A stretch of 64,000 nt of DNA from Dactylorhiza incarnata (Eukaryota; Streptophyta; Magnoliopsida; Asparagales; Orchidaceae), in NCBI GenBank assembly GCA_033032865.1, contig JAWHQI010000258.1:2418001-2482000 (forward strand), given 5' to 3'. The first letter of the stretch is position 1, and each line of letters opens with the position of its first letter. Positions 1-10,924 of this stretch are shown here, piece by piece. Made by a program: the position numbers and the translations under genes. Below the pieces are notes generated by a model. That model was not told the origin of the DNA, did no database searches, and was given only the letters and a program-made list of their open reading frames with translations.

Positions 1-904
1 TGGTGGCGCCGATCAACAATGGCCTCGGGATAGAGGGGGTCGGAGTCGGAAGAGTTCAGGTCGGCCGGGATGTGGTCGGTGACGGGGTGATCGTCGTTGA
101 CGCGCCGTAGTTGAGACACATGAAACACTGGGTGGATGCGAGAGGTGTCCGGAAGGCGGAGGCGGTAGGCGACGGCTCCGATGCGGCTAATAATCTCGAA
201 CGGTCCATAGAAGCGCGGAGCTAGCTTGAGGCAAGGGCAGCGGGCGACCGTAAGTTGTCGGTGGGGATGGAGCTTGATGAACACCCGCTCCCCAACTTGA
301 AATGTAAGGTCCCGACGTTTCCGATTGGCAAAGGAGACCATCTTGGCTTGTGCCCGCCGAAGATGATGCTTCAAACTATCCAAGATGACATCCCTATCAT
401 GTAGATGGTCCGCCAAGCTAGCAACGGGGCATTCCCCGGGCAGATGTCAGAGCACGGTCGGCGGCGGCCGGCCATAGACCGTCTCGAATGGGGAAGTATG
501 TGCGGCGTGGTATGCGGTGTTGTAGGAGTACTCTGCCCAGCATAACCATTTGGCCAACGAGCCGGGTCGCTCACCGATAAAGCAGCGCAGATATGTCTCC
601 AAGCACCGGTTGAGCACCTTGGACCGGCCGTCCGACTGGGGGTGATATGCCGTGCTCATCCGGAGGTGGGTGCCCTGAAGTCGGAACAAAAAGGTCCAGA
701 AGCTGCTGAGGAAGAGTGGGTCGCGATCGCTCACAATCGAGCGGGGAAAACAATGAAGACGTACGATCTCCGTAATGAAACTGTCGGCCACGGACGCCGC
801 GTTGTAGGGGTGACGCAGAGGGACAAAGTGGGCGTACTTCGTCAGGCGGTCCACGACCACCAATATGCAATCAAACCCGTTGGAACGGGGTAGCCGGGTG
901 ATGA
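1..904 (-). pseudogene. Integrase core and C-terminal module, broken
   Basis: The minus-strand translation shows an rve-type integrase core with the first catalytic Asp in VVVDRLTKYAHF and the second in VSDRDP. The position of the third catalytic acid, after HPQSDG, is occupied by Lys (RSKVLNRCLE), so the DDE triad is incomplete. A TGA at 447-449 stops the frame. The same frame stays open behind it to base 1 and shows a GPF motif (APRFYGPFEII) followed by HPVFHVSQLR, the usual end of the integrase C-terminal domain. A one-base shift near 903-906 separates this part from the upstream zinc-binding domain. Confidence 0.85.
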
Positions 905-2100
905 ATCCATTGCGATATCCTCCCAGACACGCTCAAGAATCGGCAGGGGCTGTAAGAGACCGCTGGGAAACATGGTCTCGTACTTGGCCTTCTGGCAGGG
1001 CAGGCAGGCCGCCACGTAGGCCTTCACCTGGCGAAGCATGTGAGGCCAATAGAGCGATGCGGCTAAACGCCGATATGTCTGAAAGGCTCCAACGTGGCCG
1101 CCCGACGGCGTGGAGTGGAACTCAGCTAACAAACAAGGAATCCTCGAAGAAGATGCTGAGAGAACGAGTCGATCCCGGTGGAAGAGGCGGCCCCCAATAA
1201 GCGAAAAGGGCTGCCGGGACGTGGGGTCGGCCAGCAGTGCCGCCCGAATATCCTGTAGCTGAGGGTCCCGGTCCACCTCCTGCTGAATGGCCGCGGCGTC
1301 GTCCCACACCGGCCGGGAGATGGCGGTCAGCTCTGGGGCGTGCGGGTGCCGGGAGAGCGCATCGGCCGCCCGATTGGTCTTGCCCGGTCGAAACTCCACC
1401 GTGAAGTCATACCCGAGCAACTTGGCCACCCAAACCTGTTGTGTCGGCGTGACGATCTTTTGTTGGAGAAGGTATCGCAGGCTGTGGTGATCGGTGCGGA
1501 TCACGAAGGGCCGACCCAGGAGATACGACCGCCAATGTTGGACCTCCAATACCAGCGCCATGAGCTCGTTCTCATACGCCGAGCAGCTGCGCACCGCTGT
1601 GGAGAATGCCCGGCTATAGTATGTGATTGGCCGGCCTGCCTGCATCAAAACGGCGCCGACGCCTGTGCCGGAGGCGTCGCACTCCACGACGAACGGCTGG
1701 TGGAAATCTGGCATGGCCAAAACCGGGCTGTGAACCAAGGCCGACTGTAACGCCGCGAAGGCCTCCATGGCCGGCGGCGGCCACGTGAACGGTCCCTCCT
1801 CCGAGGTCTTCAGCAGCTGGGTGAGGGGGCGGGCCAACCCGCCGTAATCTTTGATGAAACGCCGGTAGTAACCGGTCATGCCGAGGAACGCACGAACGTC
1901 GCGCAGGGAGGTCGGAGTCGGCCATCGAAGCACCGCCTGGATCTTATCCTCGTCCATGGCCTCGCCTTGGGCCGAGATGGTATGACCCAAGTAGCTGACC
2001 GTGGTTGTACCGAACGTGCACTTCTTGCGGTTGACCATGAGGTGATGTCGGTGAAGAGCGGCGAAGGTCTCCCGGACATGACCGAGATCGTCGTTGGAGA
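905..2100 (-). pseudogene. RT thumb/connection, RNase H and integrase H2C2 finger remnant
   Basis: This long open frame starts just behind where the RT catalytic YxDD box should be (SNDDLGHVRETFAALHRH) and continues with VNRKKCTFG and FLGMTGYYRRFIKDY. An RNase H domain follows, with FVVECDASGTGVGAVLMQ, the YENELMAL Glu and IRTDHHSLRYLL. Next is the integrase zinc finger with His/His and Cys/Cys (GGHVGAFQTYRRL, CLPCQK). RT is thus missing its fingers, palm and active site. The frame is continuous with the gag remnant upstream, so the deletion is in frame. The frame ends in a non-homologous tail at about 842-900 caused by the frameshift. Confidence 0.88.
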
Positions 2101-3030
2101 CGCGGTGCGGGCCGTCCGTGCGTGCCGGCCGAGCGTGTTGCAAGGTGGCCGGTCGAGGCCCGGTGTCCCGCGGTGGAGGGTGGCGGAATGGGGCGGAGCC
2201 GGCTTGCCGGGGACCGATGTCCGCCTCAACCGCACGGGCGAGTTCGAGGGCTTCCGAGACCGTGCGAGGATGATGGGTTCAAATGCGGGAGCGGATATTG
2301 GGCAGGAGACCTTGCAGGAAGAAGCCCAAGTAATGGTCTGGCGGAAGTCCGGGGACTTGCGTGACGAGAGCCACAAACTCGTCGATATACGCGTCCATCG
2401 TTGTCGATTGGCGGGCTGAGCAGAGCCACTCGATAGCGGAGCCGGTGTAGCGGGCATCGTAGCGACTAATCATCTCGTGCTTGAACTCGTGCCATGGGAT
2501 GAGAGGTTGAATCTGGCGGAGCCAGCGCGCCCAATGGAGGGCCGACCCGTCCAGGCCGACCATGGCGGTGCCGACGCGATCCGCCAGAGGCGTACCATTG
2601 AGGTCGAAGTATTGCTCCGCACGGGCGATCCACCCCATGGGGTCCGTCCCGGAGAAGGGGGGGCGCCCAACGCGAGTGGAGGTCGAATGGCCACGGGCGG
2701 CGGCATCGCGGGGTTCTGCTGAAATGGTGTCGGCGCGCAGATGACGGGCGCTAGCGGGGAGGGCGGCGTGCCTAGCACAGACGCAGTGTCGGCTGGGGTG
2801 GTCACCGTTGGCGGGTGTGGCGGCGTGCTCGGTGATGGCTGGAGGGACTCGAGACGCGCGAGGATGGCGTTCTGGGACGCAAGGACCGCCTCCACCGTTG
2901 ATTGGAGACCGGCGAGTTGAGTGTCGTGGAGTGCGATTTGGCTGCCGTGGAGCGCGAGGCATTCGGCGACCTAGACGGCGTCGTCGGCGGCGGAGGAGTC
3001 AGCGAGATTAAGGCGGGTGTTCGGGGCCAT
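2100..3030 (-). pseudogene. Retrotransposon gag remnant
   Basis: The probable start is the ATG at 3030 (MAPNTRLNLADSS). The capsid-like Retrotrans_gag part reads DPMGWIARAEQYFDL, LRQIQPLIPWHEFKHEM and LPPDHYLGFFLQGLLPNI. Three lesions are visible: TAG at 2971-2973, a frame change at a run of seven G at about 2657-2663, and TGA at 2279-2281. Behind the TGA the same frame stays open (SEALELARAVEADI) and runs into RT sequence at about 2100. The nucleocapsid zinc knuckle is absent, presumably lost in the deletion. Confidence 0.82.
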
Positions 3031-3084
3031 TAGGTTTACCGGCGGCTTGGCGAAGGCGGGCGGAGCGGCAGGTCGGACCAATGA

Positions 3085-3528
3085 TACCCGCTTAGGGGTA
3101 TCGGCGTCGAGGAGATAGGCGGTAGCAGGGGCGATAGGTTCCGCGAAGGGTACCGCCGGGCGGTGGCGTAAGTGAAACCGAGCGAGAGAGAGAGAATGAG
3201 AGAGGTAGACGGGGAAGAGGGAGTTAGAGAGAGAGATAGGGAGAGAAAAGGGGAGCAGCCCCAACTTGCATAAGTGATCCAAAGATGCCAACAAAACCTA
3301 AGGTGATCCCTTATATAGAGGGGATCCACCACACATCAAGAGTCCACCATTAAAAGACAAATACAAGGATAATAAATAAAACTGAAAGCCATAAGATAAT
3401 TGGGGATCGGTCGGCCCCCTTAGACAGCATCCGTAGAACCGACCGGTTCGGTGCCGTCGCCCGCTCTTGCGCGCGTCCTCCTCGAGTACACCTGCCACTC
3501 CGGCTCGTCTGCCTGGATGTCGGTAACA
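3085..3528 (-). repeat. Probable 5' LTR of element A
   Basis: On the minus strand the region begins TGTTACCGACATCC at 3528, has a TATA box about 215 bp in, then a pyrimidine-rich leader before gag. The inner boundary is uncertain. A weak match to the initiator-Met primer site (GGTATCAT) lies at 3081-3089, about 55 bp before the gag ATG. No partner LTR is in the window, so the borders are inferred. Confidence 0.45.
3311..3317 (-). promoter_or_regulatory. TATA box in LTR of element A
   Basis: TATATAA followed by GGG on the minus strand, about 280 bp before the gag start. It fits an LTR promoter for the minus-strand element. Confidence 0.55.
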
Positions 3529-3872
3529 CTACCTCTCGGCACCGATCAAAACTTAACTTCTTGTGCTGCCGACCTTTTCTATTGCAGAAGAAGGTTTTAC
3601 CCTTGTTCAAGTGATGTGGTTGATCCAAAAGATAATAGCCGACTAGGTCGCCATATGGCGCAACAACAAGCTGCCATTGTCGTTGCCTTCACCGCTCTCG
3701 TCACTTGCATTGATGACATGCACCTTCCACCACAATCGGCGGCCAGCTCCACCCATTGCGCTCAATCTTCGACCAACTAGTTCAAGTTCCCAGGGAACCG
3801 ATCAGAGGGCAGCAGGGTGTCGTGCTATGTGAAGCTCCACTTCACTCTTTGACTTTTGGGAGCCCCCCCCCC

Positions 3873-3903
<31 letters not shown>

Positions 3904-4229
3904 ACACACATTTTTTTGTCAATCGGTGCACTTCGTGGGAGGAATGGATCATATGAGAACAAAATTTGATTGAAATCACATTAACTTTTGGCTTGAATTG
4001 AAATTAGATTGATTCATCTAATGATGAAACTTGACTAGGATCGAGATTAAATAGATTGACTTCTTGGCAATCTTGAGCCGGGTCGGTTTGGCTCAAGATC
4101 GAATTGAAAAGTAACCTTGCTATGCTTATGTTCTCCAATGCATATCATCATTTTTCATATATTTCTCTAGTTAATTTTTCTTTTTGCAGCCAGATTTTAT
4201 CAATCTTCTTCATTCAATTTATCTTACAG
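3529..4229. other. Spacer between element A and the rhomboid exons
   Basis: No gene can be supported here. It should hold the missing 5' part of the rhomboid gene, but I could not recognise the upstream exons or a transit peptide. Position 4230 has a clear acceptor (ttatcttacag) so at least one exon precedes it. Confidence 0.5.
3863..3910. repeat. Poly-C tract followed by (CA)n microsatellite
   Basis: About 27 consecutive C (3863-3889) run directly into about ten CA units, then a short T run. Tracts of this kind are length-variable and prone to assembly error. Confidence 0.95.
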
Positions 4230-7200
4230 GGCTTATGTGGCTCAGACTGCTACACAAGGAAAATTGTTGTTGTGGGGAGCAAAGGTTGGTAAATTGGCTT
4301 GAGCCCCGTCTACCTGATGAGGAGGTTTTTATTATATTCTTACTGCGCCTATAACTTGTAGGTTAATAGCCTAATTTATAAAGGACAGTTGTGGAGGTTG
4401 ATCACCTCGTCATTTCTGCATGCGAACATCGGGCATCTAATGGTCAGTATTTCTTTTGCCAAGATTTTCGTGAAATTTAACAGTGAGCATATAAAGTACT
4501 TGTGGCAGGTTAATTGCTACTCCTTGAACTCCATTGGTCCAACAGTTGAGCAACTCAGTGGGCCTCGACGGTTTATTGCTATTTACCTCACATCGGCAAT
4601 AGCAAGTAACAAAATTTTTAGACATGCCTTTTCTCGAAGAGAAGATTTTGTTTTAGGCCTTGTTTGGGAAAGCGGTAGCGGTTGTGAATGCGGTCACGAA
4701 CGTTATTTTCTCAAAACGATGTTTTATGCCAAAACGCCACTGCAGTCATGCAAGCGCGTTCAAGCTTTAGTGGTCGTGAGTGCCCAAACTCCAGCAAATA
4801 AAATTTGGACCAAAAAAACTGTCACAGAAGTTTCAAACTCAGACAAACCGCTACCGCTGTATTTGATATCACAATTTCAAGTCGTCAACTGCTCAAACAC
4901 CACCACTATCCCAAACAAAGCCTAGTAAAAAAAACAAAGTGCTCTTGATTTCTGACTCTACTTTTGTTAGGATATTAGGTTCATTGATGAGTTATCATTT
5001 GTGCCAATCGCCTGCTGTTGGAGCATCTGGTGCCATCTTTGGATTAGTAAGTTTTTTCGATTGTTATTCTCACAGAATTCTCTTCTTATTCATTTGATTG
5101 TTTATAAGGTTTTCACCCAATGATTAACAAATTTATATTATGCCGCCAGTTGTTTTTTTTATAAATAGATATATATAATCCAGCAATGGACCAAAATTTT
5201 GTTTGGTTCGCCTTAAAAAAGGCTATTTCAACAGGGGCTGTAGATGTTCAATATAAGGATTTTGAGTTACAAAGAGAGACAAGATGAAGCTACATGTTTT
5301 CCACTCCTTGGATACTAGGCCAGTAGGCCTATTGGAGTTTATATATTATTCTGCGATATAAACAGTGTTCCAAAATACTAAAAAATAAAAAAAATCATGA
5401 GGGACCCAAAATAAAATACTCTGCAACCTATTTTTTCGAGACTGGGCTCCGCTACCATGACCCCCGCAAGAAGATTAGAATTTAAGACATCTCAGAACTA
5501 TAAATCACTTTGAGGTTTATATTCCAAATGAAAACTTCAATTTTTGGCATTGTTTTTTTAAAGTGTGCTTAGTGTGTACCTTAAAAATCACTTTTGATGT
5601 ATGCATGATCCTGTTCTTTGTTCATATTAAACCTTTTATGGTCTACCTTTCAATTTTAAAATAATTGCGTAGAAAGAACACTAAGGCTCCGTTTGGCACG
5701 GTGGTGGCGGTCGTGAACATGGGGGTTAAACTGTCATTCGTTAACGCCCACCTAAGGAACTTCATCCACCTTTATGTTCAAACGGATGAAGTTTTTTAGG
5801 TGATCGTTAACGAATGATGGTTTAACCCATGCGTTTACGACCGCCACCGCTGTGCCAAACGAAGCCTAAGCAAGGGCTTGATATATTACTTTGGGTTTCT
5901 TTGGCACGGACCTGTGAAATCACAGGTACCGCCCTTGTTGCCACCACCCTAGCAATGGCTCGCTGTGAGATTGCTGCGGTGGCACCAGAACAACGGTGTG
6001 TCACCGGTGATTCATGCTAAAGGAGCAGTGGACACCGTTGTTTCATACTCGGAGCTGTAGCCGTCAATGAAGCTAAAAGCAGTGGCTGGGGGAGGGCATT
6101 TCGCCATACCAAAACTGCTGTGCCAAATAAGCTCTTATTTTACTACTAGCCATTGACTTTACGGAACGACTATTCTTCCGTGTCTAGCTTATTATTTAAT
6201 CATGCTGTGAGGTTTGAGATTTCACAATTGCATTCGTTTGGTTTTTCTAAAATCTTCAAGGTTGGCTCCTTCTCTGTGTTCGTATTGAGGCACCGAAGCG
6301 TATTTTCTGGAGGAAAGGCCGAATTGCAGCAAATAATACATGTTATCGCCATAAATATGGTATATGTGCATTCAGCTTAAGGTTGTTTTCCTGATGATTC
6401 GTCCTTTTGATTTTATCTTTGAGATCTTTGGTGCAGGTTATAGGCCTTCTCTCCAAAGGCATTGATAACTGGGGCCATGTAAGTGCTTCTGCAACTTAAA
6501 CCCTTTATTTACAATTTATGATTCTCATGAGAACTTATTGCAAGACAACTCCGTGAGTTTTCATTTTATTTCACATAACAGCACAATACAACCAACTTGT
6601 AGCTTTATAAGATTAGCAAACTTAGCATCAAATTTGTTTGAAAAATAATGTTATCGTGGCATTCCTAATACTTAGAACCTAAGCATCCCGCCTAAAACCA
6701 ATTAGTTGTTGGTGAAGGGGCCCAAGAGCTATATTAGATGCACAAGACTATATGACTTTCTCGATGAAAGACTATATTCTCAACACCGTCTCTCTTGTAT
6801 AAAACTTTTGGTCTCTAACATTGCGTTTCTTTTTTAATTGAGTGAAGTTGGAGTATTGGAGTGCCTAATCGGCTCTTGTGCTAAGATAGAACTAAGGATC
6901 CAACCTAAAAACCAATATATTAAATGCAGAGGGCCACATGAGTTTCCCGATGTGAGCTTATATCTACAACACACTCCCTCACATGTACCTTTTTTTGGCT
7001 TTTAACATGTGAGCTTTTTGAATTGAGCGACGTGGGAGTTGATCGTTAGACCTAAACCTACTTTCACATAAAGTTAGAACTTGAGCATTCAACTTAAAAA
7101 CCAATTGGTTGTTATGGAGGGTCCTTAATCTATATCAAATGCTACAAAGCTTCATATGTTTCCCGATATAGGATTTTACTACCAATACGCTTCCTCACGT

Positions 7201-7562
7201 ATATTGTATTTGATCTCTAACACGCGAACTCTTTTGCTTGAGTGTCACGGGAATGAGCTGTTGGCCCTAGCCAAATTAGAATCTAAGCATCCAACCTAAA
7301 CACCAATTGGTTGTAGGTGGAGGGGCCCAAGATTGATATTATCATATTAAGTGCATGAGATTGCATGAATTTCATGATGTGGGGCTGCATTCTCAACGCT
7401 AACATTATGTTATTCAAGTTGGGCGGCTTACTTGGCGGAGCTGCGGTCTCGTGGCTGGTTGGGCCGGCATGGAGATGTGAGTCCCGTTTGGATGATGGTC
7501 GATTGATATATTCCGACGCAGCTCCTATCCTGCGGCTTCTCGATGGAATGAAAATGCGGTAA
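4230..7562 (+). CDS. Chloroplast-type rhomboid-like protease, 5' end missing (seven exons)
   Basis: Exons 4230-4284, 4362-4442, 4509-4605, 4979-5046, 6261-6359, 6437-6478 and 7419-7562 join in frame with GT-AG introns and give the last 194 residues, ending in TAA. The product is an intramembrane serine protease. The catalytic Ser is in [10 protein letters not shown] (exon 4) and the catalytic His in DNWGHLGGLLGG (exons 6-7). Other family marks are [19 protein letters not shown] and [11 protein letters not shown]. These resemble the plant plastid rhomboid RBL10 type, so a plastid membrane location is inferred. The N-terminal exons and transit peptide are not identified. Introns 3 and 4 carry MITEs and intron 6 carries degenerate repeats. 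All seen splice sites and the reading frame are intact, so the gene may be functional if its 5' end lies intact upstream. Confidence 0.85.
4654..4924. mobile_element. Tourist-like MITE in rhomboid intron 3
   Basis: The ends are inverted repeats: taggccttgtttggga at the left pairs with tcccaaacaaagccta at the right. Subterminal sequence is also inverted (agcggtagcggttgtgaatg against accgctaccgctg). The flanks TTA and TAG resemble a diverged 3-bp target duplication. No coding capacity. Confidence 0.8.
5685..5866. mobile_element. Tourist-like MITE (GGCTCCGTTTGGC family), TAA target duplication
   Basis: The 182-bp sequence is almost one long hairpin: GGCTCCGTTTGGCAC at the left, GTGCCAAACGAAGCC at the right, with inverted inner parts. 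It is flanked on both sides by TAA (5682-5684 and 5867-5869). This is the best-preserved small copy of a family seen many times in the window. It lies in rhomboid intron 4. Confidence 0.92.
5893..6134. mobile_element. Probable MITE in rhomboid intron 4
   Basis: Weak inverted ends (tttctttggcacgg against ctgtgccaaataag) enclose GC-richer sequence that differs from the surrounding intron. No clear target duplication. Confidence 0.5.
6662..7380. repeat. Four degenerate tandem copies of a ~190-bp repeat in rhomboid intron 6
   Basis: A motif like gaacctaagcatccaacc followed by aaaaccaattggttgt and ggaggggcccaaga starts at about 6676, 6889, 7077 and 7269. Copies have diverged and no protein is encoded. 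Confidence 0.75.
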
Positions 7563-8900
7563 ACATCTCATCCACCGTTCTTCCCCAGCAAGATCTCATT
7601 GGTATGATTTCTGCGTGGTCTACAGATGAAAGGGATGTCTATTCTTGGCCAGTGATTCTCATTCTGACGGGTTGAAGCTCTGAATCTCTCTTGGGGGCAA
7701 TTCAGGACATGTATATTTCTTTATTTGTTCTACTAAGTTTTTCTTAATTTAATTATACGCGTATAGTTGATGCTGACACCAAAATTTAGCAGAGAAGTGT
7801 CTTTTGGAGATGTTTATATGAGCACCTTGTTTTACTTCATTGGGGGGAAACGTTAACTCTAAAAAAATTTGTTTGGTAAACCCTCTAATTTCCACCCCGC
7901 CGCTCCAAAACATCATTTTTGACTTTTTTTAGACAGCGGCCACCCCCTCTATTTCTCGCCACTCCATTGCCGGCGCTCCCATTCTCACCGCTCCAACTCT
8001 TACCGCCGAAACAAACAGCCCCTAAGAGTGATGATTTTTGTTATTGATTTTTCTTTGCTGGTGGGGTTTATTAGTAGGGTAGTACTTAAAAATATGAGTG
8101 GAAAATGCTCGTCTTCTACACGAGAATACATTAAGATCCACAAGAACAATAACATATCCTAAAGATGAAAGTAGAACTGTAGATGCAAGCACAAGGTATT
8201 TAAGAATCCGTTCGGCTGGACAAAATTGGACTTTCAAAAAGGTTAATTCCAATCAAAATGTCCTCCAAATCTAATTCCAGAGCCTCAATTCCATCCAAAC
8301 CAACGTATCATAAGATTATTATTTTTGTGCATGCATGTTGACAATGTAAATTTAGAGATGAGTTATTTTTGATAAAATTTGAAAGATGGAAGAGATGTTT
8401 CTGTAATTTTGCAAAACTAGAGGTAAAGTTTGTTTTGGTAAATTTAGAGATGGGTATTAATTCTTGTTCATTAGGATGCCTTGCGGCATTCGTGCCTTCT
8501 TGATTATGTGGTTTAGAGCGGTTTTCTGCAATAAACTATCAGATGTTAAGGCTTTTGTTTGGGACCAGGATTCACTAACAGAATATTGTGGCTGTTGTAA
8601 GGATTTTGCGCTCGTTCGTTTCGCAGAATCCCAGCGTAATCACAAGTCTGACAACGGTTTGGCTGCTTCTCGATGAATCTGTGCGGCCGCCTAATTTAAT
8701 GTTGGTGGGTACTAATAAAATAAAATCATATGATTCATGCAAACCATAAAAGCTATTGTCTGCAAATAGAACAGTTACAAATTCAAAATATAGAGAGCTG
8801 CAATTAATGCAATGCATGAAAACAACTGCCGCCCATTCCCATCTCTTGTCATCCATCTATATCTATTTTGTATGGTTCGCCTAATTGAGCTGTCTACATT
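7563..8900. other. Intergenic, rhomboid 3' flank
   Basis: The first few hundred bases are the likely 3' UTR. At 7845-8022 there is a GC-richer patch with accgctcc-type subrepeats that looks like a decayed transposon. No gene is supported. Confidence 0.5.
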
Positions 8901-8904
8901 ACTG

Positions 8905-9105
8905 TGAAACATACTAAGAATGCCCAACGCAATTAATGCATATCTACCTCCTTGTCATAATAAATTTAGAGCAATGTTAAAAGCACACCTATTTTTACTA
9001 TTTAGAGTCAAAGTATATTAACACCTATTTTTTTTAATGTGAAATATACTAAGAATGCCCAAAGCAATTAATGCATATCTTCATCCTTATCATAATAAAT
9101 TTATC
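8905..9105. repeat. Local duplication of ~65 bp
   Basis: The stretch from gtgaaacatactaagaatgc to tcataataaattta at 8905-8972 recurs at 9040-9105 with few changes. Confidence 0.8.
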
Positions 9106-10924
9106 TTTTTTTACGGCGTTGTCAATAGCAAATTGAGATTCGCTATTAGCAAATAAAAAAAACTCAGGTTCAAGTATTTTTAGTTTTTTTTTTCAATTCT
9201 AGAAACCCTCTATTAGTAAACCCTTCTTAAAGTTTCCGCCTCTCCCGAAATCGCTCCGCCTTTTCTTTCTCATTCGCGAAAACTCCCTCCGCTCCCGCCT
9301 ATCGTGCGATGTAGGGTTTCCTCGCCCTCTTACGACGCCGCCTCAGTTCTTCTTCGTGTCCGACGGCGCCGCTCCCTCCCCATCTTACGCCGCTTCCTCG
9401 CTCCCGTCATCCAATTTCAAGTTCATGGCATTCATCGGCACATAACGAAGCATAAGATAATTTTCATCGGATTTATTAATAACAATCTTTTTGTGGGGTT
9501 AAGCATGAAGATGGATGCCTACTACAACAAATCTAAGAAATGTTACTTTTTGGATATTTTTTTGAAATGGACAAGGGTTTTGATGTTGGCTTTTTTTTTT
9601 TTTTGCATGATTTGCTAATAACAAAAATATTTGCTAATAGCCATTTTCAAAATTTATGATTTGTTAATAAGTAATAACCATGATTTACTCCTATCAGTTC
9701 AGTTTGTAATTAGAATTTCAGAATTTTGTTGCTTCATGGAGAACAGTTCTTATTCCTGTTCCTGCGCAAATCGATGCCATATGAATTTTAAATTGACGGT
9801 TTGTAATTAGAATTAAAGTCTAAACCAATGGGCACTTGGAATATTTGGTGGACGGAGATTCTCTCTATTTGGGTCCAAATGGAGGGAGGTCTCCATTTTA
9901 TAATCCAAATTTAATAATCTTATGTATCTAACAGTCCAAAAAATAGTCTTTATGAAAAATAAAAAACAATTTGAAATGAATATTTTATCGGTAAATAGAG
10001 AATATTTTTTTTTTTCATATTTGGTGCGGCTGGGTTTGAAAAATAATAAAATGCATAGAGTACAGCCTCGGTTTGAAACTGCATCCAGTGGTAGGGCTGA
10101 ATAATATGTTACGATAGTAATGACAAAAAAAAACAATATAGTTTTAATATTACTATTAGTGGATGATGTGATGAGAAAACATTTTAAATATGTTACTTTT
10201 ATCGCATGGTCGCATTATCTTGCACCCAAAAAAAATCCTCTTTCATTCTGGGGCACAGCTGCTCTTCATCATCGCTTTTGAACCAATCACTGCCGAAGAA
10301 TTAAATTAAAAAAGTGAAGACCATTAATTATATGGCCGGCATAATTCTCAAGCTTGATTTGAGCAAAGCCTGCTATAAAGACTGCCGGCCATCAATTTTC
10401 ATGCATTTCTCCTGAACTCCAGTAGTAAATTAAATACAGTGATCATAGTTTTCTTCTTGTGTTTGAAACTTTCATGACAATTTTGGACATTTATGATTGT
10501 AGTGACATTTTTGCTCCGGTGAGTTTGGACAAAAACGTCACTGTTATAGAATATATGTTTGGACAACACTTATGATTATCGTCAAGAAAATAAAACTATT
10601 TTTAGCCATAAAAGGAGAGGATCAGGGCTAATCTTTTGCACTGAAGCAACCTGATGCACCCCAATCTCTATTATTAAAAGGAGAGGATCATCTTTAGTGT
10701 CTAGTAACATTAGCTAATCATCCTTACCTTTACTGCTTTACATGATTAAAAAAAAGATGGAAATATTAATATTCGACGTTTTTTTAGCAACACGAATCTT
10801 ATTTTCTTCCTATTTTAATATATATATATAAGATATATATATAAAGATAAACAAAGTTACATAATATCGATAAACATCAGGAAAGAAAGCAGTTGAGATT
10901 GATCATCATCAAATGATGAAACAG
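9106..10924. other. A/T-rich intergenic DNA
   Basis: No gene is supported. It contains a fragment of the window's common MITE family (gacatttttgctccggtgag at 10502-10521) and an AT microsatellite near 10820-10850. The last part is the 3' flank of the pectinesterase-inhibitor gene. Confidence 0.5.

Larger units (their letters stand above)
1..3528 (-). mobile_element. Decayed Ty3/gypsy LTR retrotransposon A (partial)
   Basis: Reading on the minus strand the order is LTR promoter, gag, end of reverse transcriptase, RNase H, integrase zinc finger, integrase core and GPF-type integrase C-terminus. The element runs off the left edge, so its 3' LTR is not seen. It carries several in-frame stops, at least two frameshifts and a large internal deletion that removes the gag zinc knuckle, protease and most of RT. 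The integrase-last order and the GPY/F-like module are typical of plant Ty3/gypsy elements, possibly chromoviruses, but the chromodomain would lie outside the window. It is clearly not autonomous. Confidence 0.9.

Noticed and set aside
4437..4925. Reading the rhomboid exons as one long open frame
   Set aside because: The 178-codon frame reads through introns and a MITE; the spliced model uses canonical sites and restores the rhomboid motifs.
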